Source of the DNA: Gonatopus flavifemur
Lineage: Eukaryota > Arthropoda > Insecta > Hymenoptera > Dryinidae
Assembly: GCA_018340375.1 (NCBI GenBank)
Contig: JAFFJZ010000001.1
Location: forward strand, 49,530,001-49,594,000
Reading direction: 5' to 3'
DNA: 64,000 nt
Of the stretch, positions 10,301-23,122 are shown piece by piece. Made by a program: the position numbers and the translations under genes. The notes beneath the pieces are model-generated. The model did no database searches. It was not told where the DNA came from and saw nothing but the letters and a program-made list of their open reading frames with translations. Numbering within the stretch: position 1 is the stretch's first letter; every line of letters starts with the position of its first letter.

Positions 10301-12710
10301 AACCTCACTTTCTCTACCATCAATTTCTTTTGTCAGTATTTGTGTTTCTGTATACATTGATTACCTTATTACATCTAATTACCTTATTTCAATTATGATT
10401 AAGAAGTACACGCTATTACTTTATTTATGTTTACTGAGATCATACTAATACATCACAGGGTTACATAGACAATATAGATTTTTTTCAATTCTTTTCTCTT
10501 TCCTCTCAACGGTAATCAACATTAAATTTCATAATATGCAATTTCGCCCCTCCAAATTTTATCCGTCGAGATTCTAAGGAATATTCGATTAAAAATCAAT
10601 TTCATTTCTGTTCGGAAACTAAAACAACATCAAGAATGATTCAAATTGAAAAAAAAACAAAAAGAAAAAACAAACAAACAAGAAAGATTAAAACCTCTTC
10701 TTCGTTATCGAAAAATTCGCTCGTTGAGTTTTTCACAGATTCTTCTCGTTTCCTTTCTCCTTCATTTCCACGATTCCACCACTCAACTAACTATTAGATG
10801 ACTATCGATTGTTGTTATCACATTTTAACGAATTTCGATTTGAATTTCAATTCAAATAAGTAAAAACAAAACAAAAAAACAAAAAAATTGATTGTAACCA
10901 CCAGTCGTATTTTTGGGTTATAATCTCAAAGAAGAAAAAAAAAACAAAAACAAAAAAAAAGAATTACAGCAAATAGGAAGATGAAAAATATCGTTGATTT
11001 ATGGAAGAATGTGTATAATGAAAATTCATTTGCGGTTACAGATTATCATAATATTGATCGATTTAGGTAAAAGACTGATTTCTTGTGAGTTCTTGGAAAT
11101 ATATTCCATCTTCCTATTCACACGACAATGATGAAGCGATATAATTTGATTAGTTTCAATTCTCATTCGAATAATCGTTCAAAGTATTGTTTCATATTCG
11201 GCAATTTTGTATCCTTTGAACGATAATCGATACTCCTCGAAGATTGTAAAAATTCATCTTACTTTATCCCTGGCAAACATTGAGGGCTGACAATGAATTT
11301 AAAATAGATAATATTAATGAAAGATACAAGTTGCAATCGTAGTACCGACATACCATGAAGACATGTTGCTTGTATTTGTGTGTACATATGGTATTATATA
11401 TATTTATATATCTATTCAATGAAACTAAACTTAATTCAACAAAATTTTTGCCGTATAAGAACTGCATCACTTTTGTTGCAATGTGTGCTCGTGAGGGTTA
11501 ATAAAAAAAGAAGGATTTTAATATTACCATGATAAGAAGTATTTGTTAGAAATACGTAAGAACAAATTATACAACGGAATAATCTCATCGTGTTCGCCAA
11601 GATCCAACGCGTTTATATTGGATTCTTTCTAAAGTGATCGCATCATCTGAAATTATGTCAAAAGATTCATAATGGTTCAGGTAATCAGGATTTAGTGATA
11701 AAATCGTGTTAATGGATTATATAAAAGTTTATTCAATCTGAACTTATGGAACAGGATATCGAAAAACTAAATAACTCTTTTATGCAATTCTACTCGTTAA
11801 TGAAATATATTCTAAATGACAATGATTCATCCTGTAATTTCATTCTGCGTTTATGTAATCGTGTAAAAAGAAGAATTTTTCAAGTTATGATCGATATTTT
11901 TTGTCTTCATAATTTTTTTGTGTTTATAATTTCTGTCTGGTGGGTAATGAAAGAATATAATATCGAGTAGTATATTCTTTCATAACCCAAATAGGTATGT
12001 TAAGTTGTATTGATCTGTTTTTTTTTCACCATCAGGACTACAACATCGTTTAATGAATAATCCAAGCATCCACTTATCGAGATGTCTAAGATATTTGATC
12101 CAAAATCGCACGCAGAATAAGAAAACTCTCTAACTCTTTGTAACTTTCGACTCTACGGTACCAAATATCTTTAAATAAAATAAATTTACAATTTCATCAT
12201 TTATCCTTGGAATACCAGAGGGATTTTTTAATAACACTGTTTGATTTTATCAAATACCCTATACATCATTCATAAATATGAATTACTGAAATTGAACAAT
12301 ATCAATGGAATTAACAAAAAAAAAAAAAAACAGATATAATCGTTTATAGTTTTCAATATCACGTGGGGTTTTTTTCTCATCTACAACTTTGGAAGAATTA
12401 TCATTATTCTTCCTTCATTTCCGAAACAATTAAAATGAGATAATATATTGAAATTTAGAAGGAAAAAAAGTCTCACTCTTTGATGTAAGAAGAAATGTAG
12501 AGAAGAATCGAGTAATTTGAATGATTTGGCATCAGCTGTACTTTCGCGGTGTGTCGTACAGGAGATCAATGCTTAACATAGGGTAACGAACTACAGCTAA
12601 AGATCATATTTCTCTTTCTTACTCTTATGCTGAAAATATGCAGTTATTCCTGTCTTTAAAATGGCCAGCCTCTCTAATGAATTTTTTTCATAAAAACTGA
12701 TATAATTTTC

Positions 12711-12770
12711 CAAACTTCGCACACGCTTCAAGGTTTTGCTCGTCAAAGCTTGTGCGAAGTTATCCAAAAT
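12711..12770. repeat. Short hairpin in the dacapo downstream region
   Basis: AACTTCGCACACGCTT and, 16 nt later, AAGCTTGTGCGAAGTT form an almost perfect 16-bp stem. It could be an RNA structure if this region is 3'UTR. It is too short for a typical microRNA precursor. Confidence 0.5.
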
Positions 12771-13715
12771 TTGCTGACAAGTTCAAAGTAAAACAACATT
12801 TTAAAAGAATTTCAGTTACGTAATCGAATTTGAACGTTTCAAATGTTTGTAGCTCTATCCTGAAAATATATTTGATATACGTTATACCTGCAATTTATTT
12901 CCTATCGAATGGCTCCACAACGACCAATGAATACCTTTTTTCGTTTTAGAAACATAAATATACACGGGGAGAAAATCAAGATAGGATTTATCAATGAATT
13001 CCCGACGCGTTTCCACGTATCGGACAGATGAACTGAAATTACGAATTTTCCTATAAAAACGCGATAGAGTACTTCACTGAAAAACCGGAACTCCATTGTC
13101 ATTCCAACCGTTTAAGAATATATTATTACAATAGATCAAATGGACAATTCTTATATTCTTTGCTTTACCATTAAACTCTAACTATGAAGTAACCAAATTT
13201 TCTAATCTAAAAAAAAAAAAGAAAAAGAAGAAAAAAACATCAATATAAGCCCTTACTTAAGTAAAATAATGATAATAAAAAAAGAAGACCACCCTGGTAC
13301 ACATTCTTCTCGTCCTTCTTCATCCCTAGAATCGCTAGGTAATATTACTCAGCTTGAAATGACAAATCTTGGTCCGCGTAAAAGAAAAAAGAAAACCAAA
13401 TGAACAAAGAGAAGAAATTCACGACTACGTCCGCCTTAAACGCGCCTCAATACCAATGGCGAGGTAATAAAGAAAAACAAAGAAATCTACACGTAAAGAG
13501 TGAATGGCACAGCCAAAGGACCTCGCGATTTCTACCGGGCTTCGTCCTTTCCTTTCTTTCTGGATTTAATTGTGAATCCTCTTCTTCTTTCGTTGTTACA
13601 CATCAAGGACCGGATGTTGAAGAAGTTTTTAACTTCTGTTCTATAACCAAGCCGAAGAGAACCGGAAGAACAATCACAAGGCTGTATTTTTTGTTAGTAG
13701 AGTAGTAGAAGATTT

Positions 13716-13816
13716 TTAGCTGCGTATTTGCCCCGCGTTACGTGTTATCTTCTCCGGTGGTTCTATCATACTCTTCGTCGTACCGTTTAGCGTGCGTTTA
13801 CGACTCTTCATGAAAT
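13716..13816 (-). CDS. dap: dacapo/CDKN1, coding exon 2 (PIP degron and C-terminus)
   Basis: This exon follows a good acceptor (TTTCTGATTACAG) and supplies the last two bases of codon 243 plus 32 residues and TAA. The splice joins ...RKQSSIT to DFMKSRKR, creating Q-S-S-I-T-D-F-M with Lys at +4 after the PIP box and a basic KSRKR cluster. That is the consensus PIP degron (PCNA-bound, CRL4-Cdt2-directed destruction) and could double as an NLS. In Drosophila, Dacapo is known to be cleared in S phase by this route; here the role is inferred from the motif. The remaining tail (ending NAGQIRS) has no motif I recognise. The phase match and the motif spanning the junction make the exon call strong. 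Confidence 0.9.
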
Positions 13817-16800
13817 CTGTAATCAGAAACAGAAAGAAAACACTGCGGTTAGAAATAAAATTTAATAAAGGAATCATTTTCATTATATATAATACAAGTA
13901 TGTCAACCTATCAGTATCGATGAAATATTCTCGATCGTGTCAATGTTTGCAATGAAATTTGTGATACACCAAGAAGAAAACTGCATAAGAAATTCGCCAA
14001 TATTGATTCTTCGATAATTCATCATCAAACGCACGCAGATGTCCCTATAATCCGACCCGAGGATAAAAATTCGCTGCTGTTATACGATCAAGGTTCGGAA
14101 ATCCCATTTGAATATTGGCGTCGCGTGGCTGAGAAGTGATACGAGATCTTTTACCTTGAAGGGTCCAGAACCAACGAGGAAGTAGAGATAGAGACAGGGA
14201 GAGAGAAGCAAGGGGCTCGCTGAATATTACCAAACTTAACCATGCCTTGTGCGTTTGGTCGCGTGACGCAATAAAAGATTTAATTGTGGACTGGTTGGAT
14301 GGGGGGAATTGTATGAGAAATCAGCCAGATGCGCCGATTTTTTCTTCCATCTCGTGAAAATATTGTCCTTGACAAGCAACTACCCAATCGCCAAGGGAGT
14401 TTTATATCAGATAAATTTATTTTTCTTACAACAACCCCCCCCCCCCTGTGAGTTCGCGGAAATCATTGAAGAAATTATAGAATCTCTGTATTCCGATCAG
14501 AGTCGGATACCAGGAACTATCGCGTTGCAAGTTATTAACAAATCTTGATGCTCAGCAGCCTGCGTGCACACTCGAATTGGTTTTAAATACCATCCATGCG
14601 GGTTGGCTGACTAATTCGGTGATACTAGACAGAAGTGCAACTAATACTGATTTTAAATGCCAGACAAAACGTGAAGGAGCGAACGACCCTTTTTCTCTGC
14701 AAGGGATCATCCACCCCTCTGCGTGTCATAGATGTACGATTCGATTGTGAACACAGCTGATACCCCCATGCTATATATATAGAAAAAGCACGTGAGAGTA
14801 CGAAAGCACATGTGCACGTGCGTGCAATAGTACGTCACCGTGGGGTGAGAGAAGAGCCGATGGGGGTGAAGTAAAAGCACGGGGGTGCGTTTGCAGTTAT
14901 ATATACATACATATATATATATAGAGAGAAAATCCATATGGACAACAGCTGACCGTGTGCGGCTCATTAATAAAGTACGTTACGAAAATCAGCCAGCCCC
15001 TATCCCACAACATCGGAAAAAATATACGTTGGTACGTTACGAATTATTCTTTTCATAACAAAGATTCATCATTGTATTTTTCTACGATTCTCTTCCTCGA
15101 TTGTAGAAGATTAGAATTCTGAGTGAAAGTTTTATTATTCAAATTTTTCAAGTAAAATGTTAACATTTACATTATATTTATATAGCCGTAAAGATTAATA
15201 TTCTGAAGTGTGGGCGTCCTTGTTCAAAGTCCTTTCACATTCTGACTCATATGAGTAATTGAGACACCTATTATATCCTCTACATTCGCGTTTTAAAGTT
15301 TCACACTCTCTTTGCACAAGAAATTTTATCATATGTTGTTCTGCGTGGGTGTTTGTACGCCATGCACAAGACATGGATTCATTTCTAGACAACGGACTGA
15401 AGTACTACTTCGAGTCCCGTGTATAATGATTTCTCACCACCTACTTCACCTTTTATTTCAAACATACATCAAGTTTGAGAGATGCAGTTGAGACAGAAAA
15501 CTTCTATAAAAATATTAGAGAAATAGTTAACTGCTCGACACGAACAAAGGAAAGGATTATGATACAAAGGCTTGAGTCATTGAACTTATACAGAGGAGAA
15601 GATGGATAGTAGAATTCTGTTTTGATACAGTCGAGTTATCTAAATTATCTTCGAGTTTCATTCGAATCAACTTCAATCCTTGTTATTCTTTGATTCACTA
15701 TTCATATCAAAGAAAATATGAAAAGATGAACATTTTCGTTTGCTGAGTTTATGTTGATGTGGGCCGAATGGGCACATCGGTGGAATCATTTGTATACATA
15801 CAAGATACTGCTGCAACGTTGAAAATATATGACAACGAAGAGGACGATTCGAGTCACTTCCAAAAATAATCGCTCCATGTGGGTGGATGTGCACATTCAA
15901 ATGAGTTAATAAAAGAAAAAGAAAAGAAATTAGACCAGAAGATACGATACGATATTTTTAACATATGATATTTGAGTACAGGTTTGTATAACAAATAATA
16001 AAAAATAAGGAAAGATCTGAATAAAATTATTCCATCAGTACTGTGAATATAAATGAATCACAAATGAAACGAAAAAGTTTCAATTGTAACTCAATTTAGT
16101 TCAGACAATGGAACGTGTACGTTATTATTTTTATCGTCGAGTGTTGTTACGTTACGTAAACTACATAACACGGCCTTGCCGAACATCGAATTAGATTGAC
16201 CTAGGCGGAGGAAGAGGAGTTTCTTGCGAAAATAGCATGAAATAGAATCTCATTTAGTCCGGTAGATAAAACCTGTGACAAAAAAGTGTCGAATATACAG
16301 AGATGTGTGACGATATGATTGTGGTACCGAAGACGAACACCCCAACGGTGTATATAGTTATACAATCAGAAACCAAGAGGTTGTGGATATCACACCCTTT
16401 TTGGTAACAAATAAAACCACAATTGAATTTCTTTGGTATGCTGAAGATGATGAATATCACGATTTGAATTCTCAATCCCATTATGAATTTGTGTAGTGTA
16501 GTTTGAGTGTATTTTCAATGTACATTCATGCCGGTTCGTTATTTACAATCAATCATCTCTCGCTATTGTACTGGGTGGAATTGAGAAAGTGTTGCAGCAG
16601 ATTGCGAAACGTACAAACGGCAAACTTAAACAACTTGGTACAGAATTCTTTTATCGATGGCGTGTAGGCAGACTGCCTGTTTCATGCGATCAATCATCGA
16701 CATCTCACGCGTTGCAATAAAAACCTCTCTTCTTCCTTTACGAACAAAAATTGTTCAGAGAATTTATTAGTGTAATCATTAATGTACAAGAATACTAGAT

Positions 16801-17003
16801 ATGTACTACAGATTTCACTCACTTCACCGTTGGGCATGATTAATGGATATATGTATAAATACATCGAGAAAGATCATTGAATTTTTATATAAGTTTACAA
16901 ATTAATTTCATGACGATAGGTAGGTATATTTTTGAATGTCTTGTGAATTAAAGGGAATATTCATTTCAACGCGAAACTATGTTTCAATTTTTCAATAACC
17001 ATA

Positions 17004-17426
17004 CACTGTTGAAAATTTCTGGACAAAACTTGAAATATACTCAACGGAAGCAATTTCCAATCACATAACTGAAAATTTATTGTACATTTACTGTACATGC
17101 GTGTGAAATTTTAGTGACAAAAATGTAATATAGTGAAAATTCGAGATTTCAGTCACTTTTAAATTAATTTTTAACCCTTCGCGGCTGGAACAGTACGAAA
17201 CAGCACTTGCCTAATTTTCCCTAGTTCAAGAAACCCATAATTCCCACCAAATTGCATTCAAAGATCTGATTGATGAATCAGATCGGACCTTCGTTCAATT
17301 TCAATGATATTTGATGACCATCAATAGGTTTTTTCAATATAAGAAGTAAATGGTAGAAAAATTTCCAGCGACAAAGGGTTAATCCAAATATCAGGAATTT
17401 GGAATTTCAAACAATTTTTAACAGTA
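17004..17426. mobile_element. CACTGTTG-ended MITE in the dacapo intron
   Basis: Ends CACTGTTGAAAATTTC and ATTTTTAACAGTA, flanked by TA on both sides. It is interrupted by the piggyBac-like MITE at 17175-17378. Confidence 0.6.
17175..17378. mobile_element. piggyBac-like MITE, TTAA TSD
   Basis: Flanked on both sides by TTAA (17171-17174 and 17379-17382), with ends CCCTTCGCGGCTGGAA and, inverted, CCCTTTGTCGCTGGAA. TTAA duplication plus CCCT-type ends is characteristic of piggyBac. At 204 bp it is non-coding. Confidence 0.85.
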
Positions 17427-20055
17427 TAATCATCAATCTGGCTATGTTTCTTACTGCAAAAATTTCTTAACAGTTTATTATTAACAGATAACATTTAATA
17501 TCGATTACAATCAATCACACTTCACGAGGGAATGAAAAACTTTTCTTGTCGATTTATATCTACAATCTGCCGGTAGTTGGTGTATAATAAATTTCACAGA
17601 TCCCCCAATCCGTCACGGATTTTCAGTGAAATAAATAATACCCACGTTGATAACGAATAATCGCTCTCGCAGGAAAATTGGAAAATGATAGTTGTAATTC
17701 GGAAGTACGCGATGTTGGCGAGTATTATAATACAATTAATAAATTACCCACTTTCCAATTTTCCTTGTTATAATTAGTTTAAATTAAAAGAGAAGACCGA
17801 AGTCCGCTTTATCTTTTATTTAATATTCATCATACTAATTATAACTGTTGATTGTAATTACAGCATGTTCAATTGCGCCTTCCCACGCAACTCATAGAGT
17901 ATAATAAACCTTTATAATCAGTTAATTATATTAAAACTGATGACCACTTAATTTACATTAAAATACAAATAAATGTCACGTGAATTCATCAAGTACATGA
18001 AAATAAAAAGTCAGCTTTCCCAGAACTGCAGCATATACGAAACAAACACCGTATCTGCGTTGATAGATCAATTGATTGAGGACAAATGTTGGAATCAATG
18101 CTCTCAAAGAAGAATTGCAAATGCGTTTTATTTTCCTTGAACCATGTTCTTCGTATTTGCGACGAAGTGCATGAGACAAATAAAATGAGGAAATGCTTCA
18201 GAGATAAGCTTAATTGTGTCCAACTGAACAACAGCGGAGATCTCCAACGTGTTTGAACGAGTTTGCAAGCTTGAGAGCTATCTTCAATTCGGAGTAGCTC
18301 TTGAAATCTACTAAATATCCTCGAACTCATCAGGAGAGGATAAAATGAAAGCATCAATCGAATCTTTTGCTTTGTTTCATGAACATCAGAATTCGTTGAA
18401 ACAATAACCATTATCGATACAATGAGTTCTGAAACTTTTATTGCATATTTACGCACTTAAATAATCGAGGCTGTTAAATGTTGCTGAAGTTTTAATCGTT
18501 CATTGAAACGAATAAAGTATTCAAATAACGAAATACTCAGTTGTCAAAGACACAAAATCTTGCAGTATTTTCTTTCAGCAATGTTTCCAGTTTCGAAGAG
18601 TTAATTTGGAAAGTTGAATCATTAATCAAGTTAAGTTCATTCATCAGATTCTGTAGATTTAAATTTTCGTTTCGGACTTCATCAACATGGTTGTTAGAAC
18701 GTCTGAAATGATTTGTAGAATTGAACTTTTCTCGTCGCATATCAAGATAGTCCATCGGTATAAATCAGTTGCGTTACTGACATTGCATCTTTTCCCGACG
18801 AAGTTATATTGATATTGGAATGAATACCAGGAGGGATACAATTTTACTAATCTCATTGAAGTCTGAATCGTTTATCAAAACAACATATGCACGAAAAAAC
18901 ATGACAGCTGTAAAAAGGACAACTATTTTCCAAACTGCTATAGCTAAATTTGTACTGCTGAAGGAAAACTTTTAGCCGTATCAGTGAAGCTTCTGCTAAT
19001 TTTGTTGTAATAATTGAAGTTCAGCTGATTCAGCTAAAAATTTCTCTTCTCGTCAATTAAATATGAGTCAATACATCAAGTGTTCAAACACTACACGAAG
19101 AAAAAATTAATTATCCAAATTTTCATTGATTTCGAAACGTCACTTTTGGAAAAAGTATAAATTCGAAAGGAAAAAATTCAAACACTGGATTTCAATACCC
19201 TGCTTCAAGAATCTCATTGATTCCGAAACGGAAAACTGATTCAAACCCACTGAGAATCAATTTTTGAAATGGGTTTGAATCGGATTTCTGCATTTTCAAT
19301 TGTTTCAACAAACGAATTCAGTTTTCATTCTCACTGTCGGAATAATGAAAAAAGTCAACGAATTGTTATTGAAATCCAGTATACGAATTTTTGTTCAAAT
19401 TGATGCTCCGTCCAAAACTGACATACTAGATGAAGGAAATTTGGATGATTTATTTTTTATGTGTAGCTACTCTCATAGAATAGTTATTTTCAAATAAAAC
19501 ATGTCAGAATCCACGCGAAACAGTAACTAGAAATGTGGATTTTTCCATACTTTCCAGAATTCATTTTGATTCACAATTTAGACTTCAAAAACATTATCAT
19601 TGTTGACAAATATGAGGATTTTCAGTGCATTTACTGAGAAGATATGAATATATTATGGGAATCTTTAGGATTCAAATATTTTCAGTTTCAATTTCTTCTC
19701 CATGCTTGAAAAAGATACATTGTTTCGATAGATCTCGGATTTATCATCTCAGCGCTTAACTCCTGTTGTTTTCTAAATTTTCGATTCAATGAGAGATAAA
19801 TTTTCAATGTTTACATTTGTTTCCTTGGAAGACCATCGAATACATATACAATTCTCGAGTGACTGACATTTTTGTCAATAATTGTTGCTTTGTTGGAGAG
19901 AAAGCATCATTTTTATGGTACTTTCGAGTGTTGCATCATTGGTTCGAAGAGAGCTAAACAGATACAATGGTGAAGATTTCTGAAGGGCATTTCATAATTT
20001 TGAACTCCCTAGATTCCTTTCTATGTACCAAAATGTTGGAAGATGAGTCATTTGC

Positions 20056-20112
20056 ATCACTTTGAGGAGCAGAAGAGAAATTGTATCCTCTTCTTTTACC
20101 CCTCAAAGTGAT
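20056..20112. repeat. Perfect-stem hairpin near the dacapo intron 5' end
   Basis: ATCACTTTGAGG at the left and CCTCAAAGTGAT at the right pair over 12 bp. AGAAGAG / CTCTTCT continues the stem inward. It lies about 280 nt downstream of the donor in transcript orientation. Confidence 0.6.
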
Positions 20113-20395
20113 AGAAATTTTGTATGTAGGGGGAAAGGAGGTTTGCATTCCAACTCGAATCTTCTGGGAATTGTATGGATCACAATTTTGCATCCTTTGG
20201 CACGATCGATTTCATCGATACGAAACTTGTTGTAATTATAACAAGCAATATGATTCTAATCTGAAATTTTTTCAAAGACTTGGACAATTTTTGTACATAC
20301 AATCTGAAATGAATGCAACACATTCGATTTCATACAGAATTGAAAGTAAGTTATCACGAAAAGTATCAATATAGACATCAGCTAAACGATCTTAC

Positions 20396-21122
20396 CGGTT
20401 ATCGAAGATTGTTTTCTCGGAGGAACAGGTATTACAGGGGTAGTGGGTTGTTCGACGACGAATATTTTCTTCCTCGATTCCACGAAGCTTTGCGACTCGT
20501 TCGTATCTCCTTCATTGGAGGCGAGGACTCGTTTACCCATTTCCGGAACCCTAGATTCCTGTGGCGGTGTTCTTTCCGCCGATTCGATGGTTATTGGCAT
20601 CGATATCATGGTCGTGGTAGCCGTGGCGGTCATCATCATGGTCGGCGTTGACGACGACGATGATCTCGTCTTGGCCGTCGCCAAGGTTATTGTGTTTTCA
20701 AACAATCCATTACAATGATTATTTCTTAAATTTTTACTGGAATTGTATGTGGTGTTCGTGGGGGAAGTCTCCCGATTGAACGACTGTTTTCTCGGCGTGC
20801 TGGGAGCATGTTTTCTGATATACGGCATACCGCGAAGAGCGTAGGGCTCGGGAACGACGTCTTGATCGGTCACAGGTTCCCATTCGTACCTTGAATTGGC
20901 TTTTGGTATTTCAAGTTGAAAATCGAATCCCCATCTTTCAGCGTCCAGCAAAGATTGAGCGCGAAGTTCTCGTTCCGCCAAAGCTCGCGCCGCAGCGTGA
21001 TCGACAGGTCCAAAAAGATCTCTTCGTACTCGAGCCAGGGCAGCCCTATTTGGGGCAGCTCTGCCCCCGGCCGGTCGCCCTACGTCTGGCATCATCGCCG
21101 GATTCAATACACGTGCACTCAT
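20396..21122 (-). CDS. dap: dacapo/CDKN1 Cip/Kip CDK inhibitor, coding exon 1 (242 residues)
   Basis: This exon encodes most of the insect p21/p27/p57-type inhibitor, which binds and inhibits cyclin-CDK2 in the nucleus and enforces G1 exit. The CDI domain occupies about residues 33-81: RRDLFGPVDH is the cyclin-docking element, then a linker helix, then WGFDF (64-68) and Y-E-W (79-81) of the CDK-binding hairpin. PYALRGMPY (93-101) could supply the tyrosine that blocks the ATP pocket. The rest is low-complexity and probably disordered, with CDK-type sites S/T-P at 109 (TPRK), 120, 185 and 229. Start: first in-frame ATG, with an in-frame stop about 60 nt upstream. The exon ends at a GTAAGA donor, and with exon 2 the protein is 275 residues. 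The long plus-strand frames opposite it are shadows. Confidence 0.95.
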
Positions 21123-21860
21123 CTCTTCCTCTTTTTTCTTCGAGTCTTTATTCAGTTGTCGAAAAACAATGATTATTCACAACGTTATCGTGTCACAACG
21201 CCATACGATCTTTAGGTTAGAAATCCTCCTACGATCGAATGAAAATGATAGGCACAAAAAATTTGGCATTGGCCAACTCGGGTATGTTTTTTTTATTACT
21301 TTGAGATTTATTCTAAGAAACCCACGTTGTCGTTGGGCGTTGAAATTCTCGCGGGCACGAAAAAGAAACACAAACCGGCAACGTTGTGTGTTTCAAGTTG
21401 GTAGAGAAGAGGCGCGATTCACCGAATTTCGAATAATAATGGCCGACTGCACATGTGTGTATATATACACATATATCGATGTCTGTATAAATGTATTCGT
21501 ATATAAATCTCGTATCACGTAAACTTGAGAGAAAAAATAGTTAAAATATATACAAAAGATGCACTCTTTGTATATAAACGTAAATAACGACGGGAGGAAC
21601 TTTTAACACTTGGAAATATCCATTGCACAACACTTTGAAACGAAAGATATAATCCACTTGGCAACTTAAGAAGAGTCGGAGAAGCAACTTTCCTTCCCCG
21701 TCTTGCTCACTCGCAGTCGTCTTTCCCTTTCCCTCTACCGTAGATGGATTCTCCGCAGCAGTAGCCCGCGGCAGAGACTCTTACTAGAGATCTGGCAACA
21801 TCGGCCGCACTTGCGCTGCGCGTGAGTAGTTTTTTCACTCTTTCTCTCCTTTATAACTCC
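21123..21860 (-). promoter_or_regulatory. Probable 5'UTR and core promoter of dacapo
   Basis: GC content rises here compared with the neighbourhood. A TATAAA lies on the minus strand at 21855-21850, which would place initiation near 21825 and give a leader of about 700 nt if unspliced. No clear initiator is seen, so the start point is a guess. Confidence 0.3.
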
Positions 21861-22216
21861 CAATCAAAGATACATGTAAAAATACATGTATATTTCTTTT
21901 GATTTTGTTGAACCAATGAGAATTTCATTCAGTTGGAAACAAGATAATTCCACCTTGTATCATAACTTGAAATTTTACAACAGGTGCATCACGATACAAA
22001 CTATATAGTTCTGATTTCCTTTCGAAATTCACTTGACATGGAAAAATTCACTGACCGAATATGTAGTCCGATACAAAAAATAATTGCACACGGCCCTACT
22101 ATGTATATCCTTTTCTATCATTCAACTTATATGCACAAAGGTCACGTATACGATGATAAAAGAGCAAAAGTCGCTTGGAATCGTTAATAACAATGTCTAA
22201 GTCACATTAGTACCAC

Positions 22217-22480
22217 CTTCCCGCCAAATACAGAACTGTCAAGACACGCGTTCGCGTGGCTCTCGATAGCAAACAACCACACGATTGCGCAGCATACAAC
22301 CGTCGCGTTTCTGGTTTTGCCTTTCCTTTTTATTTCTCTTCTTTCACTCTACTTTTTGAACGTGGCGAGTTGCGCGAAAACGCGTTATGCACGTGTGAAG
22401 CGCTCTCTAGCGACTGAAGTGTATCCTCTTTGCTGCAAGCAACTCGAGTCTTGGTTCGAACATTCGTAACTTCCCGCCAA
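22217..22480. promoter_or_regulatory. Cluster of E2F-like sites
   Basis: Three motifs fit the E2F/DP consensus (TTTSSCGC or inverse): CTTCCCGCCAAA at 22217-22228, GCGCGAAA at 22372-22379 and CTTCCCGCCAA at 22470-22480. They sit in the CpG-richer stretch 5' of dacapo, possibly a shared region with a divergent plus-strand transcript. Confidence 0.4.
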
Positions 22481-22799
22481 TTCTCGGTATTCTTCGGTCT
22501 CCGCCTCCTCAACCCCTTCTTTCTTCCCCTTACCGCCCTTTCGCCCTCGATCGTCGTATTCTCGCTCGCACGCTCGCTTCTACTCTCGGCTCTTTGTCTA
22601 ACGTGTTGGGAATTGAAACCGAAATAACCGCCATTCGTTGTGTATATAGTCTCCTCGACCCAAGTTGCTCAACCAAGTGCATGGACGTACGATATATACG
22701 AATAAAAAAATAAAATATATATACATGCATGGTACGTATGTGAGGTTTTTATGTGTATCTATATGTATACATATATATAGTACGTTGTACAGTTATTGG

Positions 22800-23122
22800 C
22801 CCCCTCTTTCGTCTTCATCACACAAATGAGTCGAATACTGATCATTCTCGATCTCTGATGCTCAAACTTTAGACGAGATACGAATACGAGAACTTGTTTT
22901 GTGTTTAGACTGTGTCACCTAGGTCTTGATTTTTTCTGCTCCCTCTGGCCCCTTTCATCAACTCCGTATCATTGTGTCCATTATGCGGATAGACGTCAAT
23001 CAATTTTCATCCATTAGACTATGTAAGAAACACCAGAGTACCAGACGATCCAATGTAAGGTGAAATAACCTTTCGTTTGGTTTTTTTGATTCATCGTGTT
23101 TCTTTTCTTTTGTGTTCTAGAA
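22800..23122. other. Intergenic or intron, nothing recognised
   Basis: No ORF or TIR. A pyrimidine-rich tract precedes the candidate acceptor at 23121-23122. Confidence 0.3.

Larger units (their letters stand above)
9900..13715 (-). other. Probable long 3'UTR of dacapo, transposon-poor
   Basis: Directly downstream of the dacapo stop, 3.8 kb show no foldback element, although such elements crowd both sides. On the minus strand it is U-rich, with canonical AATAAA at 12899-12894 and 10425-10420. The latter is followed by a GU-rich tract (complement of the CA-rich stretch at about 10218-10300), as expected for a downstream element. The true end is unknown; the 3'UTR may stop at either signal. 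The 122-codon plus frame here is low-complexity. Confidence 0.4.
13817..20395 (-). other. dacapo intron, 6.6 kb
   Basis: Donor CCG|GTAAGATC at 20395 and acceptor TGATTACAG ending at 13817; phase 1. It contains a MITE pair at 17004-17426, a 12-bp-stem hairpin at 19231-19276 (GATTCAAACCCA), another hairpin at 20056-20112 and a run of 12 C at about 14438. A 155-codon minus frame (17989-18456) has no recognised domain. If the intron is retained, the protein would end ITGKIV and stop. Confidence 0.85.

Noticed and set aside
10080..10448. 122-codon plus frame
   Set aside because: Driven by the CA/CACG microsatellite; low-complexity Thr/His-rich peptide, antisense to the probable dacapo 3'UTR.
17989..18456. 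155-codon minus frame in the dacapo intron
   Set aside because: The longest unexplained frame, hydrophobic in places, so a degenerate receptor was considered. No recognisable motif, start or splice context, and a neighbouring frame overlaps it, so it was not called.
20313..20718. Long plus-strand frames at 20313-20651 and 20443-20718
   Set aside because: They lie opposite dacapo exon 1 and mirror its low-complexity Ser/Thr/Met region; the minus-strand reading has the CDI domain and correct splice signals.
22440..22500. tRNA gene suggested by GGTTCGAAC near 22453
   Set aside because: The B-box-like word has no matching A box or cloverleaf arms around it.
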